DNA of 64,000 nt from Mesorhabditis belari (GCA_958450365.1 CAUEEP010000937.1:1736501-1800500), one strand, 5' to 3'. Numbered from the stretch's first letter, positions 10,951 to 22,013 are shown. The notes: generated from the sequence alone by a model not told the origin. Program-made: numbers and translations.

Positions 10951-11864
10951 TAAGACTTTCCAAAATTCTTTAAGTTTTTAAACGACATCGAAATATGAGT
11001 AACCCCAAGGTTCCACCGTATTCTAGAGGAGCGATTTTTGGTTGGAGAAAGATTTCCGCTGATTAGTCGGCTTTTTCGAAGAATGACTCCACTTCCGGTC
11101 GACAATTGCTGCGTGTAAATCGTTTTACAACTCATCTAACAGACGTAAAGGAATTCTGCGAAAAATGTTTTACCTGAACTTCATTCAAAAACAAAAATTG
11201 TACTTGATTCGATAATTTTCTAAACGTTTCTCTTTGAGTTTCGTTTCTCCGTCTAATTAGATTCATTCGGCCCTCGGCGGTCTTTGGTTGCAATTCGCAC
11301 AGATCATCGGATACCGAAAAAGATCTAAACCAAAAAGTTTACTTGTTTTAAATTCGAAGAATTTTTCGAAATGTCAATGATTTGGCTAAATCAGAGCACG
11401 TGTGGCTGACTGGTTAAGTGTCTTTTATCTTAATCGGAAGGTCGAGAGTTCGAACCCCACATGCGACATGGTCACCCCCTTCGGATTTCCTTTCCCTTCG
11501 GGTTGAGAGGTTTTCTGGAGGGCAGTCTGGTGGTTGTGGCCCCAGTTCTTTAAAGTGACAAGCCACTCCTTCATCGTCATCTTCCCTTCACCACCAAAAA
11601 AGCTATTTAGTTCCCCATTGAGCTTAGGGTTAGGGAGCCGTCTGTCATGACGTGGGTTAAGTTAAGATATAGCCTAGTATTGTGTGTGTCGTTGTATTGT
11701 GATTGATATATTTCGTGTATGCGATAAATTCACCACTGGTAGCCCCAGTCGGTATTTTTTTAAAATGTCAATGATTTGGCAAAGATATCATGATTTGCTT
11801 ATCGTTTCGCTACTCACTTCCACATTGATTGGTGAGACTTGTCAAGCTTATCCCCTGGAAAGCT
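10950..11864 (-). CDS. Unrecognised gene, three 3' exons
   Basis: Model on the minus strand: 11864-11818, 11324-11174, 11135-10950, with matching phases (2, then 0) and GT-AG junctions; 127 residues to a TAA at 10950. The last intron is only 38 nt, like the 41-nt intron in the SET gene. The middle exon encodes a basic and acidic helical segment (RRRNETQRETFRKLSNQ); the last exon is basic and Ser/Asn-rich. No family was recognised and the start exon was not found; the region upstream is taken over by a foldback element at 11970-13222. The first of these introns contains the SINE at 11396-11760. The last exon ends exactly at the edge of the hairpin minisatellite. Confidence 0.45.
11396..11760 (+). 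mobile_element. tRNA-derived SINE, copy 1
   Basis: The 5' part (11396-11468) is tRNA-like: an A-box TGGCTGACTGG, a CTTAATC anticodon-loop-like segment reminiscent of tRNA-Lys(CTT), a B-box GAGTTCGAACCCC, and acceptor-stem halves that pair at 6 of 7 positions. An unrelated body of about 290 bp follows, ending in a T run. An 18-bp direct repeat, AAATGTCAATGATTTGGC, flanks it at 11369-11386 and 11763-11780, as expected for retroposition. A nearly identical copy is at 63247-63610. Confidence 0.85.
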
Positions 11865-11969
11865 CTAAATAGTTGAAACACTCGTTGACAGTTTAACACT
11901 TAAAATTATATATAGCATTTAAAATTTTCCCGAATATACATTGAAATTTTTTCCATAAACACTTTGGGT

Positions 11970-13222
11970 ACTTTCTCTGAATCATAGTCTTTTGAAAGTT
12001 TAGGGGACTTTTGAAACTTTAGGGGTCTCTTGAAAGTTTCGTGGTCTCTTGAAAGTTTTGTGGTCTTTTGAAAGTTTAGGGGACTTTTGCAATTTCTTCT
12101 TATTTTACCGAAAAAGCCGTTTGAAATTGCTTTAACGTTTTTTATTGAGTTTCACATACACCAGTTTATTTAATCAGAATTTAAAGAACAATCGTAAGAA
12201 CAATAATTTCCCAGCAAAACGCAAGGCTTGGCAGACCTTGCGTTTCTTCGGACACGCAAATGTTTGTGAAGCTGGCCTTACGTACAGCCAAAACAGACAT
12301 CCTTGCCAACTTGACGATTTCTCGTTTCTTTGGACACGTAAATGCTTGTAAAGCTTCAGCAAATGCTTCACATACAGCCAAGACAGACATCCTTGCCAAC
12401 TTGATGATATCCCTGTTGAAACAGATGCGCCACAAATCTTGACGAGACTCGAAAGCGAGACGACCAACAGCCAAGAAGAAGGCGACGCTGAGGGTCCGAC
12501 TGAAATGGCTGAGGTATTGGCCCTGACGGACGCAGAAATCGATGATTCGTGCTTAGCTGAGCTGAGACGGCCAGCTAGCGGTCGATTGACGAACAGGCAT
12601 CGAGCCAGCACCAATCGCCCTCACCACCAAAAAGGAACTACCGGCAATAATGCAAACACTGATGACGGGAGGGCGCTGAAGCCGATAACGATATCGTTCT
12701 ACCTCTATGGGCTTGAGTTGAAGAGGCACTAAGGAAGATCAAACATCAAGCCAATAAAAGATGCGGGACTTGTAACTCGATGGCTGGAAACATCTTACGG
12801 CAAACATCCACTCACAAAGAGAAAGCCTCTCATTTGTGAATTTTCGGGGGCCGACGTTGGGCGACATCGCACAGAATTCCTCGTGATCTCAACAAGAAAT
12901 CATCAAGTTGGCAAGGATTTCTGTTTTGGCTGTATGTAAGGCCAGCTTCACAAACATTTGCGTGTCCGTGGAAACGAAAGATTTGCCAAGCCTTGCGTTT
13001 TGCTGGGAAATTGTTGTTCTTACGATTGTTCTTACGATTTTTCTTTAAATTCTAATTAAATAAACTGGTGCATGTGGAAAAAATACGTTAAAACAATTTG
13101 AAATGGCTTTTCGATAAAATAAGAAGAAATAGAATCGAGATGAGTAGTAGTTACAGCAGTTCTAGAGACCAGCAAACTTTCTAGAGACCACGAATCTTTG
13201 AAAGACCACGATTCAGGGAAAG
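11970..13222. mobile_element. Foldback element with long inverted arms
   Basis: The left arm at about 11970-12310 pairs with the right arm at about 12895-13222. It includes CTTCTTATTTTA at the inner edge and repeated CTTTTGAAAGTTTAGGGG units on the outside. Within the arms a segment with CATCCTTGCCAACTTGA is itself repeated. No transposase frame was recognised. Confidence 0.75.
12439..12732 (+). CDS. Open frame in the foldback loop, possible captured gene piece
   Basis: About 97 codons, open further upstream in the same frame (PVETDAPQIL). The composition is hydrophilic and acidic at the start (TRLESETTNSQEEGD) and basic later. It does not resemble a transposase. It is bounded on both sides by the foldback arms, so it may be a captured host fragment or the remnant of the element's own gene. 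GC content is higher than in the neighbouring DNA. Confidence 0.3.
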   Translation: MTRLESETTNSQEEGDAEGPTEMAEVLALTDAEIDDSCLAELRRPASGRLTNRHRASTNRPHHQKGTTGNNANTDDGRALKPITISFYLYGLELKRH

Positions 13223-13279
13223 AGCCACACTTGTTTTTTAGTTTTCTTTGCTCTCTTGAAATATGTCCATGACATAACA

Positions 13280-15873
13280 ATGAACGCAACCAAAACCGAT
13301 GGATCGGATGTGAGCGACGTCTTTGCCTGGGAAATGAGCAATATTATCGAGAGCATGACAAACTGGGTAAATATAATTTGAAAATAATTAAACCCTTTAA
13401 ATAATTAAACCCTTTAAATAATTAAACCCTTTAATTAATTAAACCCTTTAAATAATTAAACCCTTTAAATAATTAAGCCATAGTCGATTCCCAAACAGAA
13501 GTCAAACAAAAATTTGTTTTATTTAGCATAGGCTTCAAGTTAAATAAATACGTAGGCTTCAAGTTAAACCAAAAAAAGATTTGATCTCCGATTCGATCAA
13601 ACCGAGCTATTGGTCGAACCGGATTCAAATCACGTTTACAAACATGTTCTTTTCAAAACAGAGACTTCTGTGTAATGAAAAAAAGCATCGATTGCAGACA
13701 ATCCTTTCGGGTCTTCTCACCACTCCTCTCGCGACATTTATTGCCGTCACAAACAACAAATTGTGTGCTCCGATTCGGTTAGTTCAATCAAAAACTATTT
13801 TAGGCTTTTAGGCTTTAGGCTTTTAGGCTTTTAGGCTTTTAGGCCTTTAGGCTTTTAGGCTTTTAGGCTTTTAGGCTTTTAGGCTTTAGGCTTTTAGGCT
13901 TGTAGGCTTTTAGGCGAAAATCGTTTTAGGCTTTTATTTTTATATTTTTTGGAGTTCCTAAAAGTCTTTCAGTCTATTCTCTACAGCCGAAAATTTGCTG
14001 AAGTTCATCTACATCATTTTCTTTGCGCTAACCTACGTTTGTGGTGTGGGGCAAATCGCAAAGTATTTTGAAATTAGTGATATAAATTAGAACAATAGCT
14101 CAGATGTTCCTACAATGTCTATGAAGGGTTTTTACGAGGGTTTTTGGCTATTTAGTCTTTTACGATCCAACTACTATCGCCATGTTTTGTCAGCTGGCTA
14201 TCTCGTTCAGGTGATTCGGCTTTCAATAATGATAAATATTGATAAAAAACAAAAAGCAAAGTCTTAGGAAGTTATTTTGTACGTTATGTACAGTATGTAC
14301 AGTACTGTACATAACTGTACTATGTACTATGCAACTCAAGCAAACTTAACAAAGTAAACAGTACTAGACAAAAGATTATCACCTCGAGAATTTTTCTTCA
14401 TCTTTGAAAAGCTATAACTCCAAGCCTTTCTATTGTAGACTAGAAGTGTTATAGTGATTTTGAAAGCTTAAAACAAGCTCTATAAGATGGTGCATTTGCT
14501 TTTTAGAAATGCTTTTTAAAATTTCAATTTTTGACTCATTTCAGGGCGCGCAAAATAGGGTTTGATGAAACAACATTTTCAACGCTGTTTTTCTTGTTAA
14601 TGCCGTGCTCTAATCATCTTAAAACCGTGTTTTTTAGAAAGAACGTGCAAAATTCCCCTAGAAACTTTCAATTTGAGTTATTGTTGGTGTCTCAAAGTTC
14701 TAAAAAAGACCCAAAAAAACCCTATTTTGCGCGCCCTGAAATGAGTCAAAAATTGAAATAATTTTAAAAAGCAAATGCACCATCTTATAGAGCTTGTTTT
14801 AAGCTTTCAAAATCACTATAACACTCCTAGTCTACAATGGAAAGGCTTGGAGTTATAGCTTTTCAAAGATGAAGAAAAATTCTCGAGGTCTAGTACTGTT
14901 TACTTTGTTAAGTTTGTTTGAGTTTAAAACTCATTTTAAAGGTTTTAAACAAATTTTGATTGACAAATAAGAAAATCAGTGACTTTTACCACTTCAATGA
15001 TCAGAAAGAAAGAAGTTTGAATTCGAGTTTAAAGTTTTTAAACTCCAATCAAGCTCGAATCGATCTCAAGCCTGGTTCAAGCCCGATATCAAGCCCGATA
15101 TCAAGCCCGATATCAATCCGATCTCAATTTCAGTCGTTTCTTTGTTCTTTCTTTTGATGGAACCTATTTTCACTACACTCTCCGTTATCCTTTCTTTCAA
15201 TTACTGATTCCATTCGTTTTATCCATCGCTGTTCAACATTCGGATCTTTTTGTGAGACAATTTCTCGTTGTTGAAATTCGTGAATGGATTCTCGCCTTTT
15301 TTATGCTTTTAATGTGCTCTCTCGACTTTGTCACTAATCGAAATATGCGAAAGGTTTGCAATTTAAATTATTCTCTTTTTAGATCACTTCACTAGAGCCC
15401 AGATCACTTACCTAGAGCCTAGATCACTGAACTAGAGCCCAGATCACTTAACTAGAGCCCAGATCACTTAACTAGAGCCCAGATCACTGAACTAGAGCCC
15501 AGATCACTGAACTAGAGCCTAGATCACTGAACTAGAGCCCAGATCACTTAACTAGAGTTTTATTTAGAGAAAAAGAAGCGGTAAAAGCTCACGAGTCGAA
15601 TCCCTTCTAATGATTCAGGTTAGTTTAACGTCGTTTATTTGTCGAATCGATTCTAAAGAGTTATCTAAAGAGTTTTCTAAAGAGTTTCCAGATTTCAGAC
15701 TCACAATAGACTTTTAGATGTTAGCCAGTTCATTTCTAAACCTCATGAGAACGATTCTTTACTACATCACTGCCCTTTTATTGAATGCTTTTGCTGGCAA
15801 ATATGTTATCCTGATTTATTTCACTATTCCAACATTCATCAAATATCTCCTTTTTATTCCAGTAGCTAGGTGA
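13280..15873 (+). CDS. Multi-pass membrane protein, receptor-like, truncated at a transposon
   Basis: Model: 13280-13366, 13662-13777, 13973-14062, 14139-14210, 15134-15353, 15718-15873; phases agree at all five junctions and the product is 246 residues. The N-terminus is hydrophilic (MNATKTDGS). At least six hydrophobic segments follow, including LLKFIYIIFFALTYVCGVG, TTIAMFCQLAISF, FFQLLIPFVLSIAV, WILAFFMLLMCSL and YVILIYFTIPTF. The size and layout suit a nematode chemoreceptor or another 6-7 TM protein, but I could not place it in a named family. The stop TGA at 15871-15873 falls exactly where the mariner-derived segment begins, so the normal C-terminus has probably been lost. The third acceptor (TTTTTACGAG) is weak. 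Intron 4 carries a 600-bp foldback element. Confidence 0.6.
13389..13470. repeat. 17-bp A/T-rich repeat, unit AATTAAACCCTTTAAAT
   Basis: About five copies in intron 1 of the membrane protein gene. Confidence 0.9.
13800..13925. repeat. Telomere-related run, unit (T)TTTAGGC(TT)
   Basis: About 14 units of 8-9 bp, each containing TTTAGGC, in intron 2 of the membrane protein gene. It differs from a true TTAGGC array by its extra T residues. Confidence 0.8.
14331..14925. mobile_element. Foldback element, about 200-bp inverted arms
   Basis: Left arm about 14331-14560, right arm about 14715-14925, with shared features GGCGCGCAAAATAGGGT near the centre and ACAAAGTAAACAGTACTAG at the ends. The loop is about 150 bp with no recognised gene. 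It lies in intron 4 of the membrane protein gene. Confidence 0.85.
15385..15555. repeat. 20-bp minisatellite, unit AGATCACTTAACTAGAGCCC
   Basis: About nine copies (ACTGA and ACTTA variants) in intron 5 of the membrane protein gene. Confidence 0.95.
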
Positions 15874-16117
15874 TTCCGGGAATAGCGACCCGTGAAGCCA
15901 TGCTTGCACTGCTTAACTTGTGAGGAAGCCATTTCCCGCATCTGAGCGTCTTTCCAATGGCGTGGAGATCATCAATGGTAGAATTTGGACATAGAAACTG
16001 TTGAGCAAGTTCACGCGTCGTTTGACAAGGATCCGGTTCGATTGCAGCCCTCAAAATATCGTTGTCTACCCCTTGAGGTCGACGAGAGTGTTCATCATCC
16101 TCGAAAGTGTTCATCAT
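15874..16117 (-). pseudogene. Mariner transposase N-terminal fragment, copy 1
   Basis: The minus-strand frame encodes the helix-turn-helix part of a mariner transposase: a DDEHSRRPQ start, ILRAAIEPDPCQTTRELAQQ, then STIDDLHAIGKTLRCGKWLP and a WLPHKLSSAS continuation. The catalytic DDD core is absent. An inverted copy lies at about 27930-28170, identical across the shared part but ending earlier. The fragment abuts the last codon of the membrane protein gene. Confidence 0.8.
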
Positions 16118-16711
16118 CCTTTCACAACCATTCCGAAAGCGTTGAAATCAGGCTCGGCATCGGCTTTCGGACAATACATTATTCCCAAATGCTTTGACCA
16201 AATCTCGATGGGATTCCGCGACTGTTTTGCCCAGTTTGAAGTCGTAAAGTAGGCAGACGCGAACTTGATATATTTGAAGTCGAAAAAGAAGAAGGAAAGC
16301 TCTCTAAAGCAAGATCTTAAAAATAAGAAATTATCCGTTTAAGACGATTCAAAATATGCGCAAGATAACGTACTTTTAAATACAGAAAGACTGTTTTAAA
16401 AGCTTTTCTCATAACAATAAGTTTAGCAACGATTGTTTATAACCGAACAACCTAATAGCTAGCTGCTAGCTAGCCAGCTCCGACTGACTGACTCTGACTG
16501 CTAACAACCTAATATAATTCTCAATTTTCAATCATGCTGTTACAAGAGTTAAGAAAGAAATGAATAAAATGCAATCTTCATTGCACCAAACAACAAGTGA
16601 GCTCAATTCTCACCAAATCGTCACTTGATCGCCCTTTCAAGCCGTTTTTTTCAATTCTTATAATCAGGAGAACAATTGAATCAAAGTTAATCTCGATTCT
16701 TCAAAAAAATT
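15874..16711. mobile_element. Mariner-derived composite segment, copy 1
   Basis: This roughly 840-bp block is repeated in reverse at about 27385-28170. Besides the transposase fragment it has a short inverted motif at 16450-16520 (GCTAGCTGCTAGC, CTGACTGACTG, CAACCTAATA on both sides). A 260-bp part near its right end occurs a third time at 28170-28430. Confidence 0.75.
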
Positions 16712-17222
16712 TTAGTGATAAGGGGTAGAAGTGAGAGGAAATCTTTTAAAAGCGCAAATCTTTTAAAAAAGTCGCACTATAGTCATGTTGCCGCACTATA
16801 GTCTGAACTCTAGCCTGGCCTGGACCCTAGCCTTTCAATCCCAAGATTGCTTCAAGAGGCTACTGTACGTGACCTACTATATATCTACTAAGCGTGTAAC
16901 CTTTAAGATTCATTTAAAGTTACTCTTTCGAGAAAATGCAACTCACGTCCCAGGACACAAGAAATAGGAAGAGCTAAATTTTAGAATTCATTCCAAAAAC
17001 AAACAAAAAGCAACATACGTCCTGGACAGGCTAAAAATTTCGAATTTCTTTTTAATTCTAAAAATCGCAAACTTCCATCAGCTGAGATACAGAAGATAAT
17101 TGCAGAAAATAAGAAAAATTTCGCAAATCCTTTCATTTTTTGAAGAATTTCCCGTTCCAATCGGAGAAATTTGCTCTTTTAAAAGATCGGGTTTTTCAAT
17201 TCTACCCCTTATCACTAAAAAT
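16711..17222. mobile_element. Inverted-repeat element carrying a half telomere hairpin
   Basis: The ends are inverted copies of TTTTAGTGATAAGGGGTAGAA extended to about 50 imperfect bp. Inside are two GCACTATAGTC motifs (half of the hairpin at 7724) and CCTGGACC..AGCCTTTCAAT, which follow the telomere-type array in the related copy at 26597-27385. The right 240 bp is repeated directly at about 27150-27385. No transposase. Confidence 0.75.
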
Positions 17223-17233
17223 TCCTTTTTGAG

Positions 17234-17337
17234 CAAGTAGCCTTGGCTGTCCGTCGAACGACTGTGATGGACAAGACGGGAATTGCTATTGTTCGGATTG
17301 CGATTTGAAGTGTGGAGCGTGTAAAAGTGGTTGCACG
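17234..17337 (+). pseudogene. Orphan copy of the Cys-rich exon of ShK C
   Basis: A 104-nt exon-like unit with the same acceptor context (TTTTTGAG) and GTAAG donor as 25420-25317, but on the opposite strand. It encodes CDGQDGNCYCSDCDL and GACK motifs. The homology (17223 to about 17475) includes the following intron, so it is a genomic inverted duplicate of about 250 bp. There is no matching exon on this strand nearby. Confidence 0.7.
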
Positions 17338-17512
17338 GTAAGATTAGTGAGAGGAAACTAACATTGGAAATGTTATTTTTTGCTTATTTATCCGTCCTAG
17401 GCTTTTTTTAGGTTAACGTTGATTTACAATTGCTAATTAAAATATTGTTTTTTATCAAAGCAAACCTCAACAAAGAAAATACGGTACTAGACATGTCCAT
17501 TTTCGAGTTTTG

Positions 17513-18147
17513 GCGTGTGAGCGGGTCGGGTGAGCGGGTCGGGTGAGCGGGTCGGGTGAGCGGGTCGGGTGAGCGGGTCGGGTGAGCGGGTCGGGTGAGC
17601 GGGTCGGGTGAGCGGGTCGGGTGAGCGGGTCGGGTGAGCGGGTCGGGTGAGCGGGTCGGGTGAGCGGGTCGGGTGAGCGGGTCGGGTGAGCGGGTCGGGT
17701 GAGCGGGTCGGGTGAGCGGGTCGGGTGAGCGGGTCGGGTGAGCGGGTCGGGTGAGCGGGTCGGGTGAGCGGGTCGGGTGAGCGGGTCGGGTGAGCGGGTC
17801 GGGTGAGCGGGTCGGGTGAGCGGGTCGGGTGAGCGGGTCGGGTGAGCGGGTCGGGTGAGCGGGTCGGGTGAGCGGGTCGGGTGAGCGGGTCGGGTGAGCG
17901 GGTCGGGTGAGCGGGTCGGTGGGGGGGGGGGGGGGTGAGCGGGTCGGGTGAGCGGGTCGGGTGAGCGGGTCGGGTGAGCGGGTCGGGTGAGCGGGTCGGG
18001 TGAGCGGGTCGGGTGAGCGGGTCGGGTGAGCGGGTCGGGTGAGCGGGTCGGGTGAGCGGGTCGGGTGAGCGGGTCGGGTGAGCGGGTCGGGTGAGCGGGT
18101 CGGGTGAGCGGGTCGGGTGAGCGGGTCGGGTGAGCGGGTCGGGTCAA
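17513..18147. repeat. 13-bp G-rich satellite, unit GTGAGCGGGTCGG
   Basis: About 48 almost perfect copies, interrupted once at about 17919-17936 by a run of G. On the plus strand each pair of units supplies four GGG tracts. The stop-free period of 13 explains the 226-codon minus-strand frame. The array and the degraded units just after it (18150-18245) lie in the intergenic space between the membrane protein gene and ShK B. Confidence 0.97.
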
Positions 18148-18430
18148 GCTAAAAATTTTTGCCGGATCGGGTCAACAGGTCAGCAGGTCACCCGGGAAAA
18201 AAGCTGGTCGCGGGGCGGATCAGCAGGTCACTTTTGACCCGACCCCATGCCCATATCTATACGGGACATCAGTTCTATTCATTTCCTGTGATTCATTCAA
18301 TTTTTGTCAAACTTTCACGATTTTCACCTTTTTTCACTTGCCTTCGTGTTCTTTTTGGCGTTAAACAGTAACAGTAACAAGCGTAACAGTAACAAGCGTT
18401 TAACAAGTGTTTTTTAAAATGAAAATGAGC

Positions 18431-18436
18431 TTTATT
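18431..18436 (-). terminator. Poly(A) signal of ShK B
   Basis: AATAAA on the minus strand, about 46 nt after the ShK B stop codon. Confidence 0.6.
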
Positions 18437-18481
18437 TTCTTTCTATGTACATGAAAATCCGTTCGTTAAAGATTACAAAAA

Positions 18482-21245
18482 TCAGCAAAGACTGCAGCTC
18501 TTTGCACAGTATTTCTTTTTGTCGCTATCTGTGTACTGTGGGTTGTTGCAGAAACCGTTTGACACCCACGTTGGACAGCTGAAATTTGGAAATTTGTCAC
18601 CAGTAAAATCATCACTCTTTCTATTGAAATAATACTTGAAATTTAGCTCTTTAAGCGCTCAGATATTCAGCCAATCGTTTAGTTCAGAAAGTGAATCAGA
18701 AGCTAAAGCTTTAGAATCTAGAATTCACTTTAGAATCTAAGAATCTTTGGTATCAAGTAGACTTGTAACCTTTAGTATCAAGTAGACTTGTAAAACATCG
18801 GTCGGCTCTTTTTCCCGCTAGCAATTCAAGGTTTTTCATGTTTTTCTTAGCACCAATCCTTCTCTTTTGTCTATTTTGACTATCATTCGATGTAGAATGA
18901 AATTTCGCGTCGAATGATACCAAAATCAACTTAAAATATAATATCCAGGCAAAGTTGTTGGCTAAAAACCCTTAGCCTCGCCCAGGCTTAACCTTTTGCC
19001 TCATAACTTTACATGGATATTATATTTTAAGTTGATTTTGGTATCATTCGACGCGCAATTTCATTCTGCATCAAATGATCGTCAAATAGAACTGTCAATC
19101 CTTTTTTGCCGTTGGCAATTGGAGGTTTTTCGTGTTTTTCTCAACACCAATCCTTCGCTTTTGACTATTTTCACTATCATTCGGCGCGCAATCTTATTCT
19201 GCATCGAATGATACCAAAATTGAGCTGATCGGATCGCGAAAATAGTCAAAATCGATGGATTGATGCTGAGAAAAACACCGAATCCCACCTTGTCGACGCG
19301 TCAACACAATTGGTCGCTCCTGTAGCCGCTCCTCCGCACATGTTGCAGCTGCTTGCACAATATTGTTTCTTCTGATCATCGGTGTACGCTGGATTTGTGC
19401 AGAAACCGTTTGAAACCCACGTTGGGCAACTAAATTTTTCGTCTAAGTCTAAGCTGCAAGGTAATAACTCCGAAGATCGTTAAGATTAAAGTTGACGATC
19501 AAGTTTAAGGCCAAGTTTAAGCCCAAGTTGAAGGCCAAGTTTGAGGCCAAGTTGAAGATCAAGTTTAAGACCAAGTTTAAGGCCAAGTTTAAGACCAACT
19601 TTGCATTAGCATCTTTGCATCCATCGCACAGATTGCAACTCTTCGCACAGAACTGTTTCTTTTGGTCATCTGTGTAGCCAGGACTCGTGCAAAAGCCGTT
19701 TGCCACCCAAGTCGGGCAACTAAATGCTTTTTCAAAATCGAATTTTATAGTATAGTAGAAAATCTAAAGCTGCTGGGAGATTTAGGTCACGTTTTAGCTC
19801 TTTTACTCTCTTGAAATACACTCTAAAACAGAAACACATCCACAAACAATTAGCATTGACTTTAGTGCAATTATCATTGCTAGAAAAGATGCGTCAAATC
19901 AAAAGAAACCCACTTTTTTGGGTCATTATCGACACAAGGGCCAGCGGCTGTGGTTACAGCTCCAGTTGTCACAGGAGCCGTTGTTGTAACAGCCGCATCT
20001 GCAGAAACGGTTGAACCAGTGTCCGCCACGGTCGTTTCGCTTGTGCTCGTGGAATCTGGTACCACTTAATTACATTTATCAACAAAGAATCTTGCTGTGT
20101 AGTCAAAGAAGCTAAGGTTTCAAGCTAAGCTAAGGTGTTGGCTTTCAATTTTCATGTTTATGCATCCCTAAACGCTTTCTAAGACTTTCAAAAATGACTG
20201 CATTCACATTTTTTGTCTATCCACTTATTTCTGAGGGTTTATGGCAAAAACACGACTGATAAAAAGCAAGTAAATTGAAATTAGTGACAGGTTTAGGGTT
20301 ATCAAAAGAAACGATTGTCAAAAGTGTCAAGGTTTAGTAAATGGAACACGTTAAACTCGAGTCTAATTCTTACAATAGTGGCCTTAAGATACTGGGAATG
20401 TTTCTAGAACCGATTTTTCTCCCGCTCGATCACTTGAACCAGTCAGAAAGCTTCAGGGTCACCGTCAGGATCAGGATCTTGACGTTGACCCTTGTGCTGG
20501 CTCTGGACCTTGTGCTGGTCCTGGACCTTGTGCTGACTCTGGACCTTGTGCTGGCCCTGGACCTTGTGCTGGCCCTGGACCTTGTGCTGGCTCTGGACCT
20601 TGTGCTGGTCCTGGACCTTGTGCTGACTCTGGACCTTGTGCTGGCTCTGGACCTTGTGCTAGCCCTAAACCTTGTGCTGGCTCTGGACCTTGTGCTGGCT
20701 CTGGACCTTGTGCTGGTCCTGGACCTTGTGCTTGCCCTGGATCTTGTGCTTGCTCTGGACCTTGTGCTTGCCCTGGATCTTGTGCTTGCTCTGGACCTTG
20801 TGCTTGCCCTGGATCTTGTGCTTGCTCTGGACCTTGTGCTGGCCTTGGATTGACCTTAGCCTGACCAGAAAGCTGATCGCAGAAATCAGATTCGACTTAC
20901 AGGTCTCAGAGCCATTCTTGGATCCGAATCACTATATTCTTGGATGTTTCAAACCGATTTTCTCCTGAGAAACCTGGTCAGTCACTTGAACCAGTCAGAA
21001 AGCTGATTGCAGAAATCAGCTTTGACTTACAGGTCTGAAAGCCAGCCAGATCAAAGTCCGTTCAGAAGTCAAGCTTGGCTTCTGGCTGGCCTTGAGCAGA
21101 TCCAGGCTCTCAGAACCATCCCTGGATCTATCTTGATCTGACTCTATCTCGATTTCAACTTTTCTCATTACCGAAAAAACATTTCAACGAACTCACCAGC
21201 TCCTGCAACAACAAGGAAGCATGCCAGCAGAAATAGGCTTTTCAT
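18482..21245 (-). CDS. Secreted triple ShK-domain protein with Thr/Ala-rich stem (ShK B)
   Basis: Model on the minus strand: 21245-21197, 20064-19914, 19719-19600, 19429-19289, 18578-18482; 558 nt, 185 residues, all junctions GT-AG with consistent phase. The signal peptide MKSLFLLACFLVVAGA is followed by a low-complexity, probably O-glycosylated stem (TSTSETTVADTGS, VTTTAPVTTGAV) of about 45 residues, then three ShK domains. Each has the C..W(V)..GFC, YTD.(D/Q)KK and C..SC..C pattern and six Cys. Domains are one exon each. Intron 1 holds an 18-bp minisatellite, intron 3 an AAGTTTAAGGCC-type repeat, and the last intron a long palindrome. Presumably extracellular; partner and function unknown. 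An alternative acceptor 9 nt downstream would remove VVP. Confidence 0.85.
18880..19082. mobile_element. Palindromic MITE-like element
   Basis: Arms of about 70 bp (GTCGAATGATACCAAAATCAACTTAAAATATAATATCCA type) face each other around a 50-bp loop, in the last intron of ShK B. A further partial copy of one arm is at 19170-19225. Confidence 0.8.
20470..20855. repeat. 18-bp minisatellite, unit CCTTGTGCTGGCTCTGGA
   Basis: About 21 copies in intron 1 of ShK B. The last part alternates CTTGCCCTGGAT and CTTGCTCTGGAC, a 36-bp higher-order unit. This is the same position and period class as the array in intron 1 of ShK A, but the sequence is different. Confidence 0.95.
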
Positions 21246-22013
21246 TTTGCGAATAATAGCTTCAAAAGGACAGCCGAAGGAAAGTGACGCTCGAAATTAT
21301 CATTTAAAAGCTTTTATACGAAACGGGGATCAAGAAAATTTAAGCTCATTTCACACCCATTTTTCTCTTTCAGCTTAAGCTTTTAAGCGTTATCAGGGAA
21401 AAGGGTTTTCACTGAGAAGAACAATGCTTTTCTATCAGCTTTTGCATTTCTCAAATGGATTACCTTTTGGTTTTTTTTAAGTTTTGAGAATTAACCCTTT
21501 TAAACAAAGGAACAGGGTTGAGTCTGAAATTTTTTGAGTCTTTTTTCTTTTTTGCGAACGGGGTTTATGACGTAGAACAAAAGGGATTTGTGGAGGGTAG
21601 AGCGGGTGGATTAGAGGGTGGAAAGGTGGAGTGATAAACAAAAAAAAAGTGAATGGATTTGGTTCACCGGATGGAACTGTACCTTGGGAAAATGAACTTG
21701 AGACTTGAATTGAGATTCTTTATGAATTGATTGAATAAGAATGAATAAGATTAGATTCTTTATGAAAAGCTTTCTAAAATGTGTACTAAAAATGGCTTAA
21801 AAATGGCAAAACTGAAATGCATAAATGAGCAGAGTGCCAAGGGACACTCGTCTAACTTTGGAAGGTTATATAAAAAAGTTGAAAGGTTGAATTGATTAGA
21901 GAATGGGCACATGAGCTTGAGCTTCCTTCTTGAGCTTGAGCTTGATTAGAGAATGGGCACAGGAGCTTCCTTCTAGTATTAAATGTGGTCACTTGGTGTG
22001 TCACAAGGAAACG

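Noticed and set aside
10237..10981. Overlapping open frames of about 200 codons on both strands
   Set aside because: Explained by the 30-bp hairpin minisatellite, whose period is a multiple of 3 and whose unit lacks stops.
11396..11468. Functional tRNA-Lys gene
   Set aside because: The tRNA-like part has a mismatched acceptor stem and is fused to a repeated body with target-site duplication, so it is the head of a SINE.
17467..18147. Proline/arginine-rich 226-codon frame
   Set aside because: Translation of the 13-bp G-rich satellite only.
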